A DNA stretch of 64,000 bases from Rhodobiaceae bacterium (GCA_003330885.1 CP030277.1:2294001-2358000); one strand, 5' to 3'; positions 34,622 through 43,189 are shown, counted from the stretch's first letter. Made by a program: numbers and translations. Notes: generated by a model from the sequence alone, not told the origin.

Positions 34622-35596
34622 ATGGATCTCAACCAAACCCATTCGTTATCTGATCAGGAGATTGAGGGCTTCAGCAATAATGAGGCTGTTGACGATCGCT
34701 CGCCTGCGAAAGCGGACTTTCAGGAGCCCTTCGAAGTCCTGGAACCCCGGAAACAGACGCTACCATTTGTCCTGAATTCACCACACTCAGGCCGCATATA
34801 TCCACCCAGATTTTTGGCATCATCAAATCTCGATCCCCTAACGCTGCGGCGTTCAGAAGACAGTTTTGTCGATGAGATTTTCGCAGGTGCGGTTGAACTC
34901 GGCGCCCCTTTGCTGCGTGCCCATTTTCCGCGCGCCTATCTGGATGTAAACCGCGAGCCCTATGAACTCGACCCGGCAATGTTTGCGGACCCTCTCCCAC
35001 CGCACGTGAACACACGTTCAATCAGAGTAGCAGGTGGTCTGGGCACCATTGCGAGGATCGTGGCCGAGGCAACAGAGATATACAAAACACCACTCCCCTA
35101 TTCAGAGGCTGAGACACGCATTCGCGACATCTACATGCCCTTTCACGAAACACTCAGGGGCTTGCTGGAGACAACACACCGGCAGTTTGGCCAGGCCGTG
35201 CTAATCGATTGCCACTCCATGCCCTCAACAGGCGGCCCCTTCGACGATGAAATAGAGGCTAATCGCCCCGACATTGTCCTCGGCGATCGATACGGAACGT
35301 CTTGCGCACAAGAACTAGTAGAGTCCGCGGAGCGTATCCTAAAGTCTATGGGGTACAGAGTGACCCGCAACAATCCCTATGCAGGTGGCTTCAACACTGA
35401 GCACTATGGTGCGCCCTCTCAGGGTCTTCATGCGATACAGGTTGAAATCAACCGAACGCTCTACATGGACGAGCAAAAGGTTCAACGTCGCGCTGGCATT
35501 ACACGCTTGTCTAAAGACATGACCCGTTTGGTCCGCAAACTGGGTCGTGAAATGCGCCGGGGATCCTGGACTGCATCCCAAAGAAAAGCGTCCTGA
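34622..35596 (+). CDS. N-formylglutamate amidohydrolase family protein
   Basis: A 324-residue protein of the N-formylglutamate amidohydrolase family. Typical segments are VLNSPHSGRIYPPRFL (with the HSG metal-binding motif), RSEDSFVDEIFAGAVELGAPLL, ARIVAEATEIYKTPL, VLIDCHSMPSTGG and FNTEHYGAPSQGLHAIQVEINR. In histidine breakdown this enzyme makes formate and L-glutamate, but no hut genes are near, so another acyl-glutamate may be its substrate. The DUF1611 and racemase genes about 1 kb upstream are interesting in that light. The family start is uncertain by up to about 25 residues. Confidence 0.9.
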   Translation: MDLNQTHSLSDQEIEGFSNNEAVDDRSPAKADFQEPFEVLEPRKQTLPFVLNSPHSGRIYPPRFLASSNLDPLTLRRSEDSFVDEIFAGAVELGAPLLRAHFPRAYLDVNREPYELDPAMFADPLPPHVNTRSIRVAGGLGTIARIVAEATEIYKTPLPYSEAETRIRDIYMPFHETLRGLLETTHRQFGQAVLIDCHSMPSTGGPFDDEIEANRPDIVLGDRYGTSCAQELVESAERILKSMGYRVTRNNPYAGGFNTEHYGAPSQGLHAIQVEINRTLYMDEQKVQRRAGITRLSKDMTRLVRKLGREMRRGSWTASQRKAS

Positions 35597-35632
35597 GCCC
35601 AATCCTCACCGACAGCCGCTGAGCCCTGCACC

Positions 35633-35730
35633 AAAAAAAGGGGCCATACTGTTGCCAGCATGGCCCAAGTCTAGGGAGGAAACGCCCAAGAAGGGCTGCT
35701 ATCAGGGAGCTTAAACTCACGCCTGATCGC
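35633..35730 (-). ncRNA. Candidate suhB/mmgR-like small RNA
   Basis: On the minus strand, a -35 TTGATT (35760-35765), 17-nt spacer and -10 CATATC (35737-35742) predict a start near 35730. The transcript would have a 5' stem (ATCAG ... CTGAT), a hairpin with GCCC/GGGC, an unpaired GGGCGTTTCCTCCCTAG stretch complementary to Shine-Dalgarno sequences, and a terminator hairpin (GGGCCAT/ATGGCCCC, 35640-35666) followed by TTTTTTT. A TTTCCTCCC loop and this order match what I recall of the alphaproteobacterial suhB/mmgR (alpha-r8) sRNA family. Size about 98 nt. Confidence 0.72.
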
Positions 35731-36001
35731 CTTTGAGATATGCGCGTGCAGTGCACAAAAATCAAGGACAAACACCTGCGACACTTTGGAAAATACTGGA
35801 AAAATCGCTTAATATTTGGGCATTTTTGGATTTTTCCCTGAAATTTCGCAGATTGCGTTGCAACAATTCAACATGGCCCATGCCTTGGCCACAGAACCCA
35901 CACGTAAGCGTTCATTAACTCTTTCAGCGCACCATAAGGCTGTTGAAAGACGCAAAGGGACCAAGCGCGCTACCAAATGTCTGGCGCGCGGGAAAAGGCA
36001 C

Positions 36002-36730
36002 ATGAAGGCTTGGACACCATCACAGATACTGATTTGGGCTACTGCCCTGTTCGGCATCGCCTTGACTGGTGCGCCAGCTAGTGCTGACGATTGGGACGTC
36101 TGTCGAAATGCAGCTGCCCGTATGGAGCAGCAACACAACATGCCCACAGGCATGATGACATCCATCGCCCTGGTTGAATCTGGACGCCGTTCCCCCAAAG
36201 GGGATGTCAAATCCTGGCCTTGGACAATCAATGCGGAGGGCCGCGCCTACTATTTTGCCACTCGCAACGATGCCGTAGACGCTGTCCGTCGGCTAATGTC
36301 TGAGGGCATGCGCACAATCGACATCGGGTGCATGCAGATAAACCTGCGCTTCCACCCAAGAGCATTCACAAGCGTTGAAGAAGCATTTGATCCTATGTCG
36401 AATGTCGCCTATGCAGCCTATTTTCTGAGAGACTTGGAAACACGCAGCGACAGCTGGGACCAGGCAATCGGGCGTTACCACTCATTCTCGCCAGCGTTAA
36501 ACGCACGCTATTCTGCCCGTGTTCAAGCTGTATGGGGAAAAGAGCGGGAAACAGCACGCGCAAATCCGGACCAGCATCCTTCGACAGACGAGGCGACCGC
36601 AGCTGAACATGCAGGATTGCGCCTCTCATCCTATAGCGATGATTTGCAACGCTATTCAGACGATTTTTCAGAAGCGAGCGTGATCCCAGGTCCAATCACA
36701 TTGACCGAAACAGCCAGCCTTTCACGCTAG
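36002..36730 (+). CDS. lytic transglycosylase domain protein
   Basis: About 242 residues. A signal peptide (ILIWATALFGIALTGAPASA|DD) is followed by an SLT-type lysozyme-like domain. The catalytic Glu lies in SIALVESGR, and the family motif IDIGCMQINLRFHP and YAAYFLRDLETRS, AIGRYHSFSP follow. It would cleave peptidoglycan glycan strands in the periplasm, making room for envelope machines. A Ser- and Thr-rich tail of about 60 residues is unassigned. The ATG at 36002 is chosen because it places the signal peptide right at the N-terminus. Confidence 0.88.
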   Translation: MKAWTPSQILIWATALFGIALTGAPASADDWDVCRNAAARMEQQHNMPTGMMTSIALVESGRRSPKGDVKSWPWTINAEGRAYYFATRNDAVDAVRRLMSEGMRTIDIGCMQINLRFHPRAFTSVEEAFDPMSNVAYAAYFLRDLETRSDSWDQAIGRYHSFSPALNARYSARVQAVWGKERETARANPDQHPSTDEATAAEHAGLRLSSYSDDLQRYSDDFSEASVIPGPITLTETASLSR

Positions 36731-36888
36731 CGCCGTAAACTCCTGGCCATCCCTGGCCAACCAAAAATCCCCACATTTCTGTGACTCAAATTGATAAGCC
36801 TAAAGTTGCATCAAGGCTTAACTGTTTGTGTGCATAATCGATAAAACTTGTTCGTATGCGTTCAACCCTTTGACCGTGAAAGACCAAC

Positions 36889-38445
36889 ATGGAAACGACT
36901 GCTGCGCAAGGAGCCACACCTTCGATGGTTCTCACCTTCATTGATGCGATGTCCGCTCTTTTCCTATTTGGCATTGGCCTGATTGTCCTTGGCCTTGTTG
37001 TCGCCTACATCGTCGATCGCACACAAACAACCCACGCTATCCGCCGCAACTATCCAATCATCGGACGCTTTCGCTATTTCTTTGAAAGTCTCGGCGAATA
37101 TTTTCGTCAGTATTTCTTTGCCATGGATCGCGAGGAAATGCCGTTCAACCGGGCTCAACGCGCCTGGGTATACAGAGCCGCCAAAGGCGCTGATACGACC
37201 GTTGCTTTCGGTTCAACCCGCGATTTAAAACCAAACGGGACCATCTTCTTCGTCAATTGCCCCTTTCCGACCCTGGACGAAGATTCTGTTTCTCCGAGCC
37301 AGATTGAAATCGGCCCCTTTTGCGACAAGCCTTACAAAACGTCCTCCATCTTCAACATCTCAGGCATGAGCTATGGAGCTATTTCCAAACCTGCTGTGCG
37401 TGCCTTGTCCAAAGGCGCGGCAAAGGCAGGATGCTGGCTGAATACCGGAGAAGGCGCCCTGTCCCCCTACCACTTGGAAGGCGGCGCTGACATTGTCTTT
37501 CAGATTGGTACAGCGAAATATGGCGTCCGGGACAGAGCGGGTAGCCTCTCAGATAAGAGGCTCCGTGAAATAGCGGCGCACGACCAAGTCAAAATGTTTG
37601 AGATCAAGTTGAGCCAGGGAGCCAAGCCGGGCAAAGGCGGCATCTTGCCAGCCGCCAAGGTGAGCAAAGAAATCGCTCAGATCAGAGGCATCGAACGGGG
37701 CAAAGACTCAATCAGTCCCAATCGCCATCCGGAAATCAACAGCCCTGAACAACTCCTCCAGTACATCGAGCGGGTGCGCTCTGTCACAGGTAAGCCTGTC
37801 GGCATTAAGTTTGTTCTGGGGGCGCACGGTTTCCTAGATGATCTCTTCTCAATGCTGGAGCACAATCCGGAACTGGCACCTGACTTCATCACGCTGGACA
37901 GCGCAGACGGCGGAACAGGCGCCTCTCCGCAGCCCCTGATCGACTTCGTTGGGATGCCGATCTGGGAGAGCCTCCCAATCCTGATCGATAAGCTTGATCA
38001 ATATGGCCTGCGCCCACGCATCAGAGTGAACGCTGGGGGAAAACTCATCAATCCAGGCGACGTCGCATGGGCCTTATCTGTAGGTGCCGACTTCGTCACC
38101 AGCGCACGAGGCTTCATGTTTTCGCTTGGATGCATTCAAGCCCTGCAGTGCAATCAAAATTCCTGTCCAACGGGCATCGCAACACACCAGAAAAAGCTTC
38201 AACGCGGACTCGATCCAAAAGACAAGGCAGAGCGCGTCCGACGCTATCAGGAACGCATCACAGGCGAAGTCTGCATGATCGCCAGATCATGTGGTGTGAG
38301 CGAACCGCGCCTGCTTCAGCGCAAGCACGCACGGATCAACACCCCCACAGGCTTCTCCGTAGACCTTGACGAATACTACCGGCGTGTCATGAATGGCGAA
38401 CTGCAAGCAATTGATGCCCGCCCAAGCGTTGCCGCCGTCGGCTAG
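36889..38445 (+). CDS. FMN-binding glutamate synthase family protein
   Basis: A 518-residue protein made of one N-terminal membrane helix (ALFLFGIGLIVLGLVVAYIV) and the FMN/3Fe-4S domain of glutamate synthase large subunits (NISGMSYGAISKPAVRAL, ITLDSADGGTGASPQPLIDF). A Cys cluster for 3Fe-4S is visible (GCIQALQCNQNSCPTG). It lacks the glutaminase domain, so it cannot use glutamine alone as GltB does. Members of this family are often called GltB-like or archaeal-type glutamate synthases; the true role is unclear. A second, genuine gltB starts at 63107. Confidence 0.9.
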   Translation: METTAAQGATPSMVLTFIDAMSALFLFGIGLIVLGLVVAYIVDRTQTTHAIRRNYPIIGRFRYFFESLGEYFRQYFFAMDREEMPFNRAQRAWVYRAAKGADTTVAFGSTRDLKPNGTIFFVNCPFPTLDEDSVSPSQIEIGPFCDKPYKTSSIFNISGMSYGAISKPAVRALSKGAAKAGCWLNTGEGALSPYHLEGGADIVFQIGTAKYGVRDRAGSLSDKRLREIAAHDQVKMFEIKLSQGAKPGKGGILPAAKVSKEIAQIRGIERGKDSISPNRHPEINSPEQLLQYIERVRSVTGKPVGIKFVLGAHGFLDDLFSMLEHNPELAPDFITLDSADGGTGASPQPLIDFVGMPIWESLPILIDKLDQYGLRPRIRVNAGGKLINPGDVAWALSVGADFVTSARGFMFSLGCIQALQCNQNSCPTGIATHQKKLQRGLDPKDKAERVRRYQERITGEVCMIARSCGVSEPRLLQRKHARINTPTGFSVDLDEYYRRVMNGELQAIDARPSVAAVG

Positions 38446-38484
38446 GAAAAAGACAATCGGGCGTCTTAAATCAGGGAACGCCAC

Positions 38485-39237
38485 TTGTCCAAATCACTTC
38501 CACCGCTGCCAACCGCCATCCTCTTTGACCTGGATGACACACTCATCTCCGCCTATGGCCAACCCCGTGCAGCCTGGGAAACAGTGGTCACTGAATTTAC
38601 CGATGCGTTGAGCCCTCTTGGCCAAACCGAGGCAGTAGACGCCATCAGCGCCTTCGCATTGGAGTTCTGGACAGGCACCCAGGCACACCACAAAAAATGG
38701 CGCTTGCGCCTGAAAGATGCCCGCCGGGAAATCGTCCGCGAAGCATTATTGCGGACAGGAAAATTCGGCGCCGACGGTCCAGATGTCGACTTTGTTCATA
38801 AACTCGCAGATAGGTTCTCTGACTTGCGCGAGGAAGAATTAGAGCCTTTCCCCGGCGCCCTTGAGACAATTGATCAGTTGAAAGACCTTGGGGTCAAACT
38901 CGCACTTATCACCAACGGAGGAACCGAAACACAGCGCCCCAAGGTTACCCGGTTCGCCCTGGAGCACCGCTTTGATCATATCCAGATTGAGGGAGAGCAT
39001 GGTTTCGGAAAACCAGAAGAAGAAGCCTACAAGCATGCGCTGAGCGTATTGAAGGTATCGCCTGAAGAAACCTGGATGGTCGGCGATAACCTGGAATGGG
39101 AAATTGCGGCACCACAGCGTTTGGGGATTTATGCCATTTGGCATGATGCATACAGGCACGGCCTACCAGAAAATTCTGATATCCAACCTGACTGGATCAT
39201 TCACGGCATTCCCGAACTGCTTCCAGACAAAAACTAG
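38485..39237 (+). CDS. HAD-superfamily hydrolase
   Basis: A 250-residue HAD hydrolase with all four motifs: ILFDLDDTLI (motif I, Asp nucleophile and DxD), LALITNGGT (motif II), an invariant Lys in GFGKPEEEAY (motif III), and MVGDNLEWEI (motif IV). The helical insert after motif I is of the C1-cap type. It probably dephosphorylates a small metabolite. The start is TTG with AGGGAA upstream. It overlaps the convergent lipid kinase gene by four bases (CTAG). Confidence 0.9.
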   Translation: MSKSLPPLPTAILFDLDDTLISAYGQPRAAWETVVTEFTDALSPLGQTEAVDAISAFALEFWTGTQAHHKKWRLRLKDARREIVREALLRTGKFGADGPDVDFVHKLADRFSDLREEELEPFPGALETIDQLKDLGVKLALITNGGTETQRPKVTRFALEHRFDHIQIEGEHGFGKPEEEAYKHALSVLKVSPEETWMVGDNLEWEIAAPQRLGIYAIWHDAYRHGLPENSDIQPDWIIHGIPELLPDKN

Positions 39238-40118
39238 GCTTGCGGAACAACCAAGCGCAGAAATTGCGTACCCTGGCTGATGGTCAGTGGAAGATTCTGA
39301 AAGGCATCTCCATCCACTTCCACCGGCACAGGCCCAGCACTCGACAAATCGAGCTCCTGGAAACGAGAGACGTGCACACCAGGCATGCGGGCGACATGCC
39401 CCAACGCTAGCCCCAGGAAGTAGCCCGCAAATGCCAGACGGGAATGCTTCTGAAAAATGAAGGCCTGCAGGTGAGGGTCGGCAATATCCGCTGTAGGCGC
39501 GAGTACAAAGGGACCTGCATAGTGTCGTGCATTCGTCACAACAACCCATGCCGCCTCATCGACCATTCCGTCAATTTCGACTGAGATAGGGTATCTCGGG
39601 CCTTTGAGCCATGTCTTTAGCCCTTCAAAAACAAAAGCTAGCTTTCCCAAGCGCCGTTTCATTGATGGTTGAATCGCACTGACGACGGCGCCATCAAAAC
39701 CTGCGCCCACCATGAGCAGGAACATCTCTCCGTTCACGAGGCCAGTACCGATAAGCTTGGCGTCACCGTGAAGAAGCGTGTCGGCTACTGATCGCGCCCG
39801 GAGCTTCTGCCCTAACTCAACTGCAAGCACATTTGCCGTACCGAGCGGCAGCACGCCGAGGGGCGTCGGAGACCCAAGAAGCCCACGGGCCACCTCATTG
39901 ATCGTACCGTCACCACCCGCAGCAACAATGACATCTGCATAAGCCTCCTGCGCGCACCTAGCCGCGAGCTCGGTCGCGTGACCTGCCCCCTCCGTCTCAA
40001 AACACCTGACCACAGCCCCTTCGTCATGAAGCTGTTGCACAACGGCATCAAAGAGTCCGCCATTTCTGGACCCGGCAGCAGGGTTCACGATGACATCAAT
40101 GATTTTTCTACCACTCAT
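39234..40118 (-). CDS. diacylglycerol/lipid kinase family protein
   Basis: A 294-residue DAGK-catalytic-domain protein (YegS/DgkB type). The nucleotide-binding parts are clear: VNPAAGS near residue 11, GGDGTINEV at residues 68-76 and PLGTANVLA at 91. The C-terminal beta-rich domain of this family follows. It may phosphorylate diacylglycerol or a related lipid, or act on an isoprenoid. Its position next to the metallophosphoesterase and glycosyltransferase genes points to a part in recycling the diacylglycerol they make or use. Transcription is divergent from these genes. Confidence 0.9.
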   Translation of the reverse strand: MSGRKIIDVIVNPAAGSRNGGLFDAVVQQLHDEGAVVRCFETEGAGHATELAARCAQEAYADVIVAAGGDGTINEVARGLLGSPTPLGVLPLGTANVLAVELGQKLRARSVADTLLHGDAKLIGTGLVNGEMFLLMVGAGFDGAVVSAIQPSMKRRLGKLAFVFEGLKTWLKGPRYPISVEIDGMVDEAAWVVVTNARHYAGPFVLAPTADIADPHLQAFIFQKHSRLAFAGYFLGLALGHVARMPGVHVSRFQELDLSSAGPVPVEVDGDAFQNLPLTISQGTQFLRLVVPQA

Positions 40119-40147
40119 GATCCGTCCTCGGAATTAACCCTACACAA

Positions 40148-40203
40148 ATGTCTAACCGTTTAGACATCAAACGGTCATAGGACAGACGGATTCTCCGTCT
40201 GTC
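40148..40203. promoter_or_regulatory. Stacked palindromes between lipid kinase and metallophosphoesterase genes
   Basis: Three inverted repeats occur in 56 nt: ATGTCTAA-CCGT-TTAGACAT (40148-40167), an overlapping ACCGTTT-N7-AAACGGT, and GACAGACGGA-TTC-TCCGTCTGTC (40181-40203). The first two are mutually exclusive as RNA stems. None is followed by a T tract, so these are more likely operators or an mRNA leader switch than terminators. Confidence 0.6.
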
Positions 40204-40272
40204 GAACAGAGCCCAACGCGATTCGATACAAACCAAATGCAGTGGGCCCATGTTTCTAATAGTTTGGAAAGT

Positions 40273-40290
40273 GTGACGGCGGCATGACAT
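40273..40290 (-). promoter_or_regulatory. Possible Pho box
   Basis: On the minus strand ATGTCAT-GCCG-CCGTCAC is a 7-4-7 tandem repeat close to the PhoB consensus CTGTCAT-N4-CTGTCAT (6 and 5 of 7 matches). It lies between the divergent lipid kinase and PlcP-like genes, about 160 nt before each start. Two chance matches of this quality are not rare. Confidence 0.35.
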
Positions 40291-40451
40291 ATCTCGAAAC
40301 CGGCCTTCAAAAAGACGCAGGACAAAAGCAACCTTGGTCAAAACCCAAACTGCTTGCATTCCTAAGGGATCGAAAGACAACGTCAGAAGAAAATCACCCA
40401 ACCAAAAAACAGGCACCCTCCCGCCGTCGACAGACACCCTTCGACAGGATC

Positions 40452-41291
40452 ATGAAGACGCCTCGCCCCACCTCTCCCATTCGTCACCGCACTCTTTTCC
40501 TGTCTGACATTCACCTGGGCACCCCCGGCTGCAAAGCAGATCTGCTGCTGGACTTTCTTCGAAACAATGAGGCTCAGACTATCTACCTGGTGGGCGACAT
40601 TATCGATGGCTGGCGCATCAAACGATCCTGGTTCTGGCACGAGAGCCACAATGCAGTGGTTCAGGAGATCCTCCATAAAGTGCGACATGGCACGAATGTT
40701 ATCTATGTACCCGGCAATCACGATGAAGCCTTGAGAGACTATACAGGCCTCGACTTTGCTGGCATCGACATTACCGATGAAGTTGTTCATCGCACAGCCG
40801 ACGGGCGCGACCTTCTGGTACTCCACGGTGACCAGTTTGACAGCGTAGTCCGCTATGCAAGCTGGCTTGCTCATCTGGGAGACCGCGCCTACGGGATAGC
40901 CCTTGCACTCAACAACGGCCTGCACAAGGCGCGACGTTTTCTCGGGATGCCCTATTGGTCCCTATCGTCTTACCTGAAGCTGAAAGTGAAGAATGCTGTC
41001 GAATACATCTCAAGCTTCGAAACCGCTGTCGCACGGGCAGCGCGGGAGCGGGGCGTTGACGGTGTGGTCTGTGGTCACATCCACCACGCTGAGATGCGCG
41101 AAATAGACAACATCCTCTACTGCAACGATGGCGATTGGGTCGAAAGCTGCACAGCTCTCGCAGAAGACATGGCAGGGCAGCTCACCATCGTGAGTTGGCA
41201 CAATTTCTCCTGGGAGAACGATGGAACGGCGCCAACGGCTCTCTCTCAATCATCGACGGTTCCAGAAAATCCGTCTGAAAGAGCTGCGTAA
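40452..41291 (+). CDS. plcP: PlcP-like metallophosphoesterase (LpxH family fold)
   Basis: About 279 residues. It has the binuclear metal site of calcineurin-like phosphoesterases: DIHLG (Asp19, His21), VGDIIDG (Asp49), GNHDE (88-92), LHGDQFD (125-130) and CGHIHHAE. Such genes are often annotated as UDP-2,3-diacylglucosamine hydrolase. In marine alphaproteobacteria a relative, PlcP, is a phospholipase C that strips head groups from phospholipids under phosphate limitation and lies next to a glycosyltransferase gene, exactly as here. That neighbour and the kinase favour PlcP over LpxH. An in-frame ATG at 40284 would add 56 residues without family support. Confidence 0.78.
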   Translation: MKTPRPTSPIRHRTLFLSDIHLGTPGCKADLLLDFLRNNEAQTIYLVGDIIDGWRIKRSWFWHESHNAVVQEILHKVRHGTNVIYVPGNHDEALRDYTGLDFAGIDITDEVVHRTADGRDLLVLHGDQFDSVVRYASWLAHLGDRAYGIALALNNGLHKARRFLGMPYWSLSSYLKLKVKNAVEYISSFETAVARAARERGVDGVVCGHIHHAEMREIDNILYCNDGDWVESCTALAEDMAGQLTIVSWHNFSWENDGTAPTALSQSSTVPENPSERAA

Positions 41292-41337
41292 GAGCCACTA
41301 CAGACCATTGCGTCGCAGCCCACCAAATGGAACGCCT

Positions 41338-42441
41338 ATGACACAAACATCCGCTCAGGAGACACAGAGCGCTCCTGAAAAGCTCCGCATTGCGCTTGTC
41401 ACTGACGCCGCCCCACCGCAGGTGAATGGCGTTGTTCGCACGCTCAAACAACTGGGGAAAGAGCTGGAACAGCTCGGTCACAAAGTCACCTACATCACGC
41501 CAGACCTGTTCCGAACCGTACCCCTCCCCACCTACAAGGAAATCCGCATTGCGCTGGGCGCAAAACGCCGCGTTGCGCAGCTTCTGGAAGAATTCAGACC
41601 AGACGCCATTCACATAGCGACAGAAGGACCGCTTGGCCTTGCCGCAAGACGGTATTGCCTGAACAGCGGACTATCTTTCACAACTTCTTTTCACACCCGC
41701 TTCCCGGAATATTTGCATGCACGTTTCCGGGTGCCGGAAAGATGGACCTATGCTCTTGTCAGACGCTTTCACGCTCCTGCAAGAGCGGTTATGGCCGCAA
41801 CGCCGCTATTGATCAGCGAACTCGAAGGACGCGGTTTCAAAAACCTTCGCCTCTGGTCAAGAGGTGTTGACACCAACCTGTTCAAACCAAGACCGGCGGC
41901 GGCAACGAAAACCACCGGAAGGGAGCCGCTCTGGCTCTATGTCGGCCGCGTGGCGATTGAAAAGAACATTGATGCCTTCCTCGATCTCGATCTGCCAGGG
42001 ACAAAGAAGGTGGTCGGCGACGGTCCTCGCCTCGACTTTCTGCAGAGAAAATATCCAACCGCGGAGTTTGCTGGCTCTCTGTTTGGCGAGGAACTGGCTG
42101 AGGCCTACGCCGAGGCGGATTGCTTTGTATTTCCAAGCAAAACGGACACATTCGGGCTTGTTCTTATCGAAGCGCTCGCTAGCGGCACCCCAGTAGCCGC
42201 TTACCCGGTCCAGGGACCTCTAGACGTCATTGCCGACGCACCTGTTGGCCGCCTAGACAACGACCTGAAAACAGCCTGCCTGGCCGCATTGGAGGCGGAT
42301 CCTGAGACCTGCCGCGCCTATGCGATGAACTTCTCCTGGGAAGCCTGTAGCCGACAATTTCTGTCAAATCTCTCCATAAGAAGTGGGGAGATTGACGCAA
42401 AAACGTCAAAAGAGCCCACGCCAGCCGTCATTGCTCCCTAA
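41338..42441 (+). CDS. GT4-family glycosyltransferase (Agt-like glycolipid synthase candidate)
   Basis: About 367 residues of the GT-B fold, GT4 family. N-terminal donor-loop region RIALVTDAAPPQVNGVVRTL is typical of glycolipid and mannosyl transferases of the SqdX/PimB/MgtA group. The C-terminal donor site includes RGVDTNLFKPRP and LWLYVGRVAIEKNIDAFLDL and the ExxxxE-type FVFPSKTDTFGLVLIEALASG. Together with PlcP-like protein it would glycosylate the released diacylglycerol, replacing phospholipids by glycolipids. It starts 46 nt after the metallophosphoesterase stop. Donor sugar cannot be predicted. Confidence 0.85.
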   Translation: MTQTSAQETQSAPEKLRIALVTDAAPPQVNGVVRTLKQLGKELEQLGHKVTYITPDLFRTVPLPTYKEIRIALGAKRRVAQLLEEFRPDAIHIATEGPLGLAARRYCLNSGLSFTTSFHTRFPEYLHARFRVPERWTYALVRRFHAPARAVMAATPLLISELEGRGFKNLRLWSRGVDTNLFKPRPAAATKTTGREPLWLYVGRVAIEKNIDAFLDLDLPGTKKVVGDGPRLDFLQRKYPTAEFAGSLFGEELAEAYAEADCFVFPSKTDTFGLVLIEALASGTPVAAYPVQGPLDVIADAPVGRLDNDLKTACLAALEADPETCRAYAMNFSWEACSRQFLSNLSIRSGEIDAKTSKEPTPAVIAP

Positions 42442-42522
42442 GAGGTTTCTCGCAGCCTTGTGATCGCAATATTAAGCCACAATGTTACAGTCATTGTGAG
42501 TTCACATAGGGAGAGCAGGACA

Positions 42523-43101
42523 ATGAAATCAACACTCGTCGCCGCCGCGTTGAGCGCGGCCCTCACAGCGGCCCCAATGGCCGCTTTGGCAGCAAGCTAT
42601 ACAATCGACGAAACCCACGCCCATGCGGCCTTCAGGGTTTCCCATCTTGGATTTTCTCACACACTGGGCCAATTCAAGGAAATTACCGGCACCCTTGAGT
42701 TTGATGAAGCTGATCCAGCCGCGAGCAGCGTTTCGGTCACCATCAACACCGCAAGCGTGGATTCCGCCAACGAAGCGCGCGACGAGCACCTGCGCAAAGC
42801 AGATTTCTTCAATGTGGAAGCGTTCCCAACCATGACTTTCACATCAACGGCGGTCGAAGTGACTGGTGAAAAAACAGGAAAACTGACTGGAGACCTGACA
42901 CTTTTGGGCGTCACCAAGCCGGTAACCCTGGACGTCACCTTTAACCAAGAAGGACCTCATCCGTTCGATCCGAGCAAAATCGTGGCCGGATTCTCCGCTT
43001 CTGGCGAGATTAACCGTACCGATTTTGGCATGGCCTATGCCGCGCCTGCGATTGGCGAAACCGTCGAACTTATGATCGAAGTTGAGGCCCGCAAAGACTG
43101 A
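42523..43101 (+). CDS. YceI family periplasmic lipocalin-like protein
   Basis: About 192 residues. A signal peptide (AALSAALTAAPMAALA|AS) precedes a YceI beta-barrel: YTIDETHAHAAFRVSHLGFSH at the start, VDSANEARDEHLRKADFFN, FTSTAVEVTGE and GDLTLLGVTKPVTLDVTF. YceI proteins bind isoprenoid quinones or similar long lipids in the periplasm and are often linked to stress or electron transfer. The ATG at 42523 follows GGGAGAGCAGG. No partner cytochrome b561 gene is adjacent. Confidence 0.93.
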   Translation: MKSTLVAAALSAALTAAPMAALAASYTIDETHAHAAFRVSHLGFSHTLGQFKEITGTLEFDEADPAASSVSVTINTASVDSANEARDEHLRKADFFNVEAFPTMTFTSTAVEVTGEKTGKLTGDLTLLGVTKPVTLDVTFNQEGPHPFDPSKIVAGFSASGEINRTDFGMAYAAPAIGETVELMIEVEARKD

Positions 43102-43189
43102 TAACCTAACAAACAGCTTTCGCTTGAGCCCTCCTCCTTTCTCTTGAGGTCAGGCGGACAGCAGCGTATAAGGCGGCAAATGTGATCGA

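Noticed and set aside
40452-41291. LpxH (lipid A biosynthesis) assignment
   Set aside because: Possible from the fold, but the neighbours (GT4 transferase, lipid kinase) and the absence of lpx genes favour PlcP.
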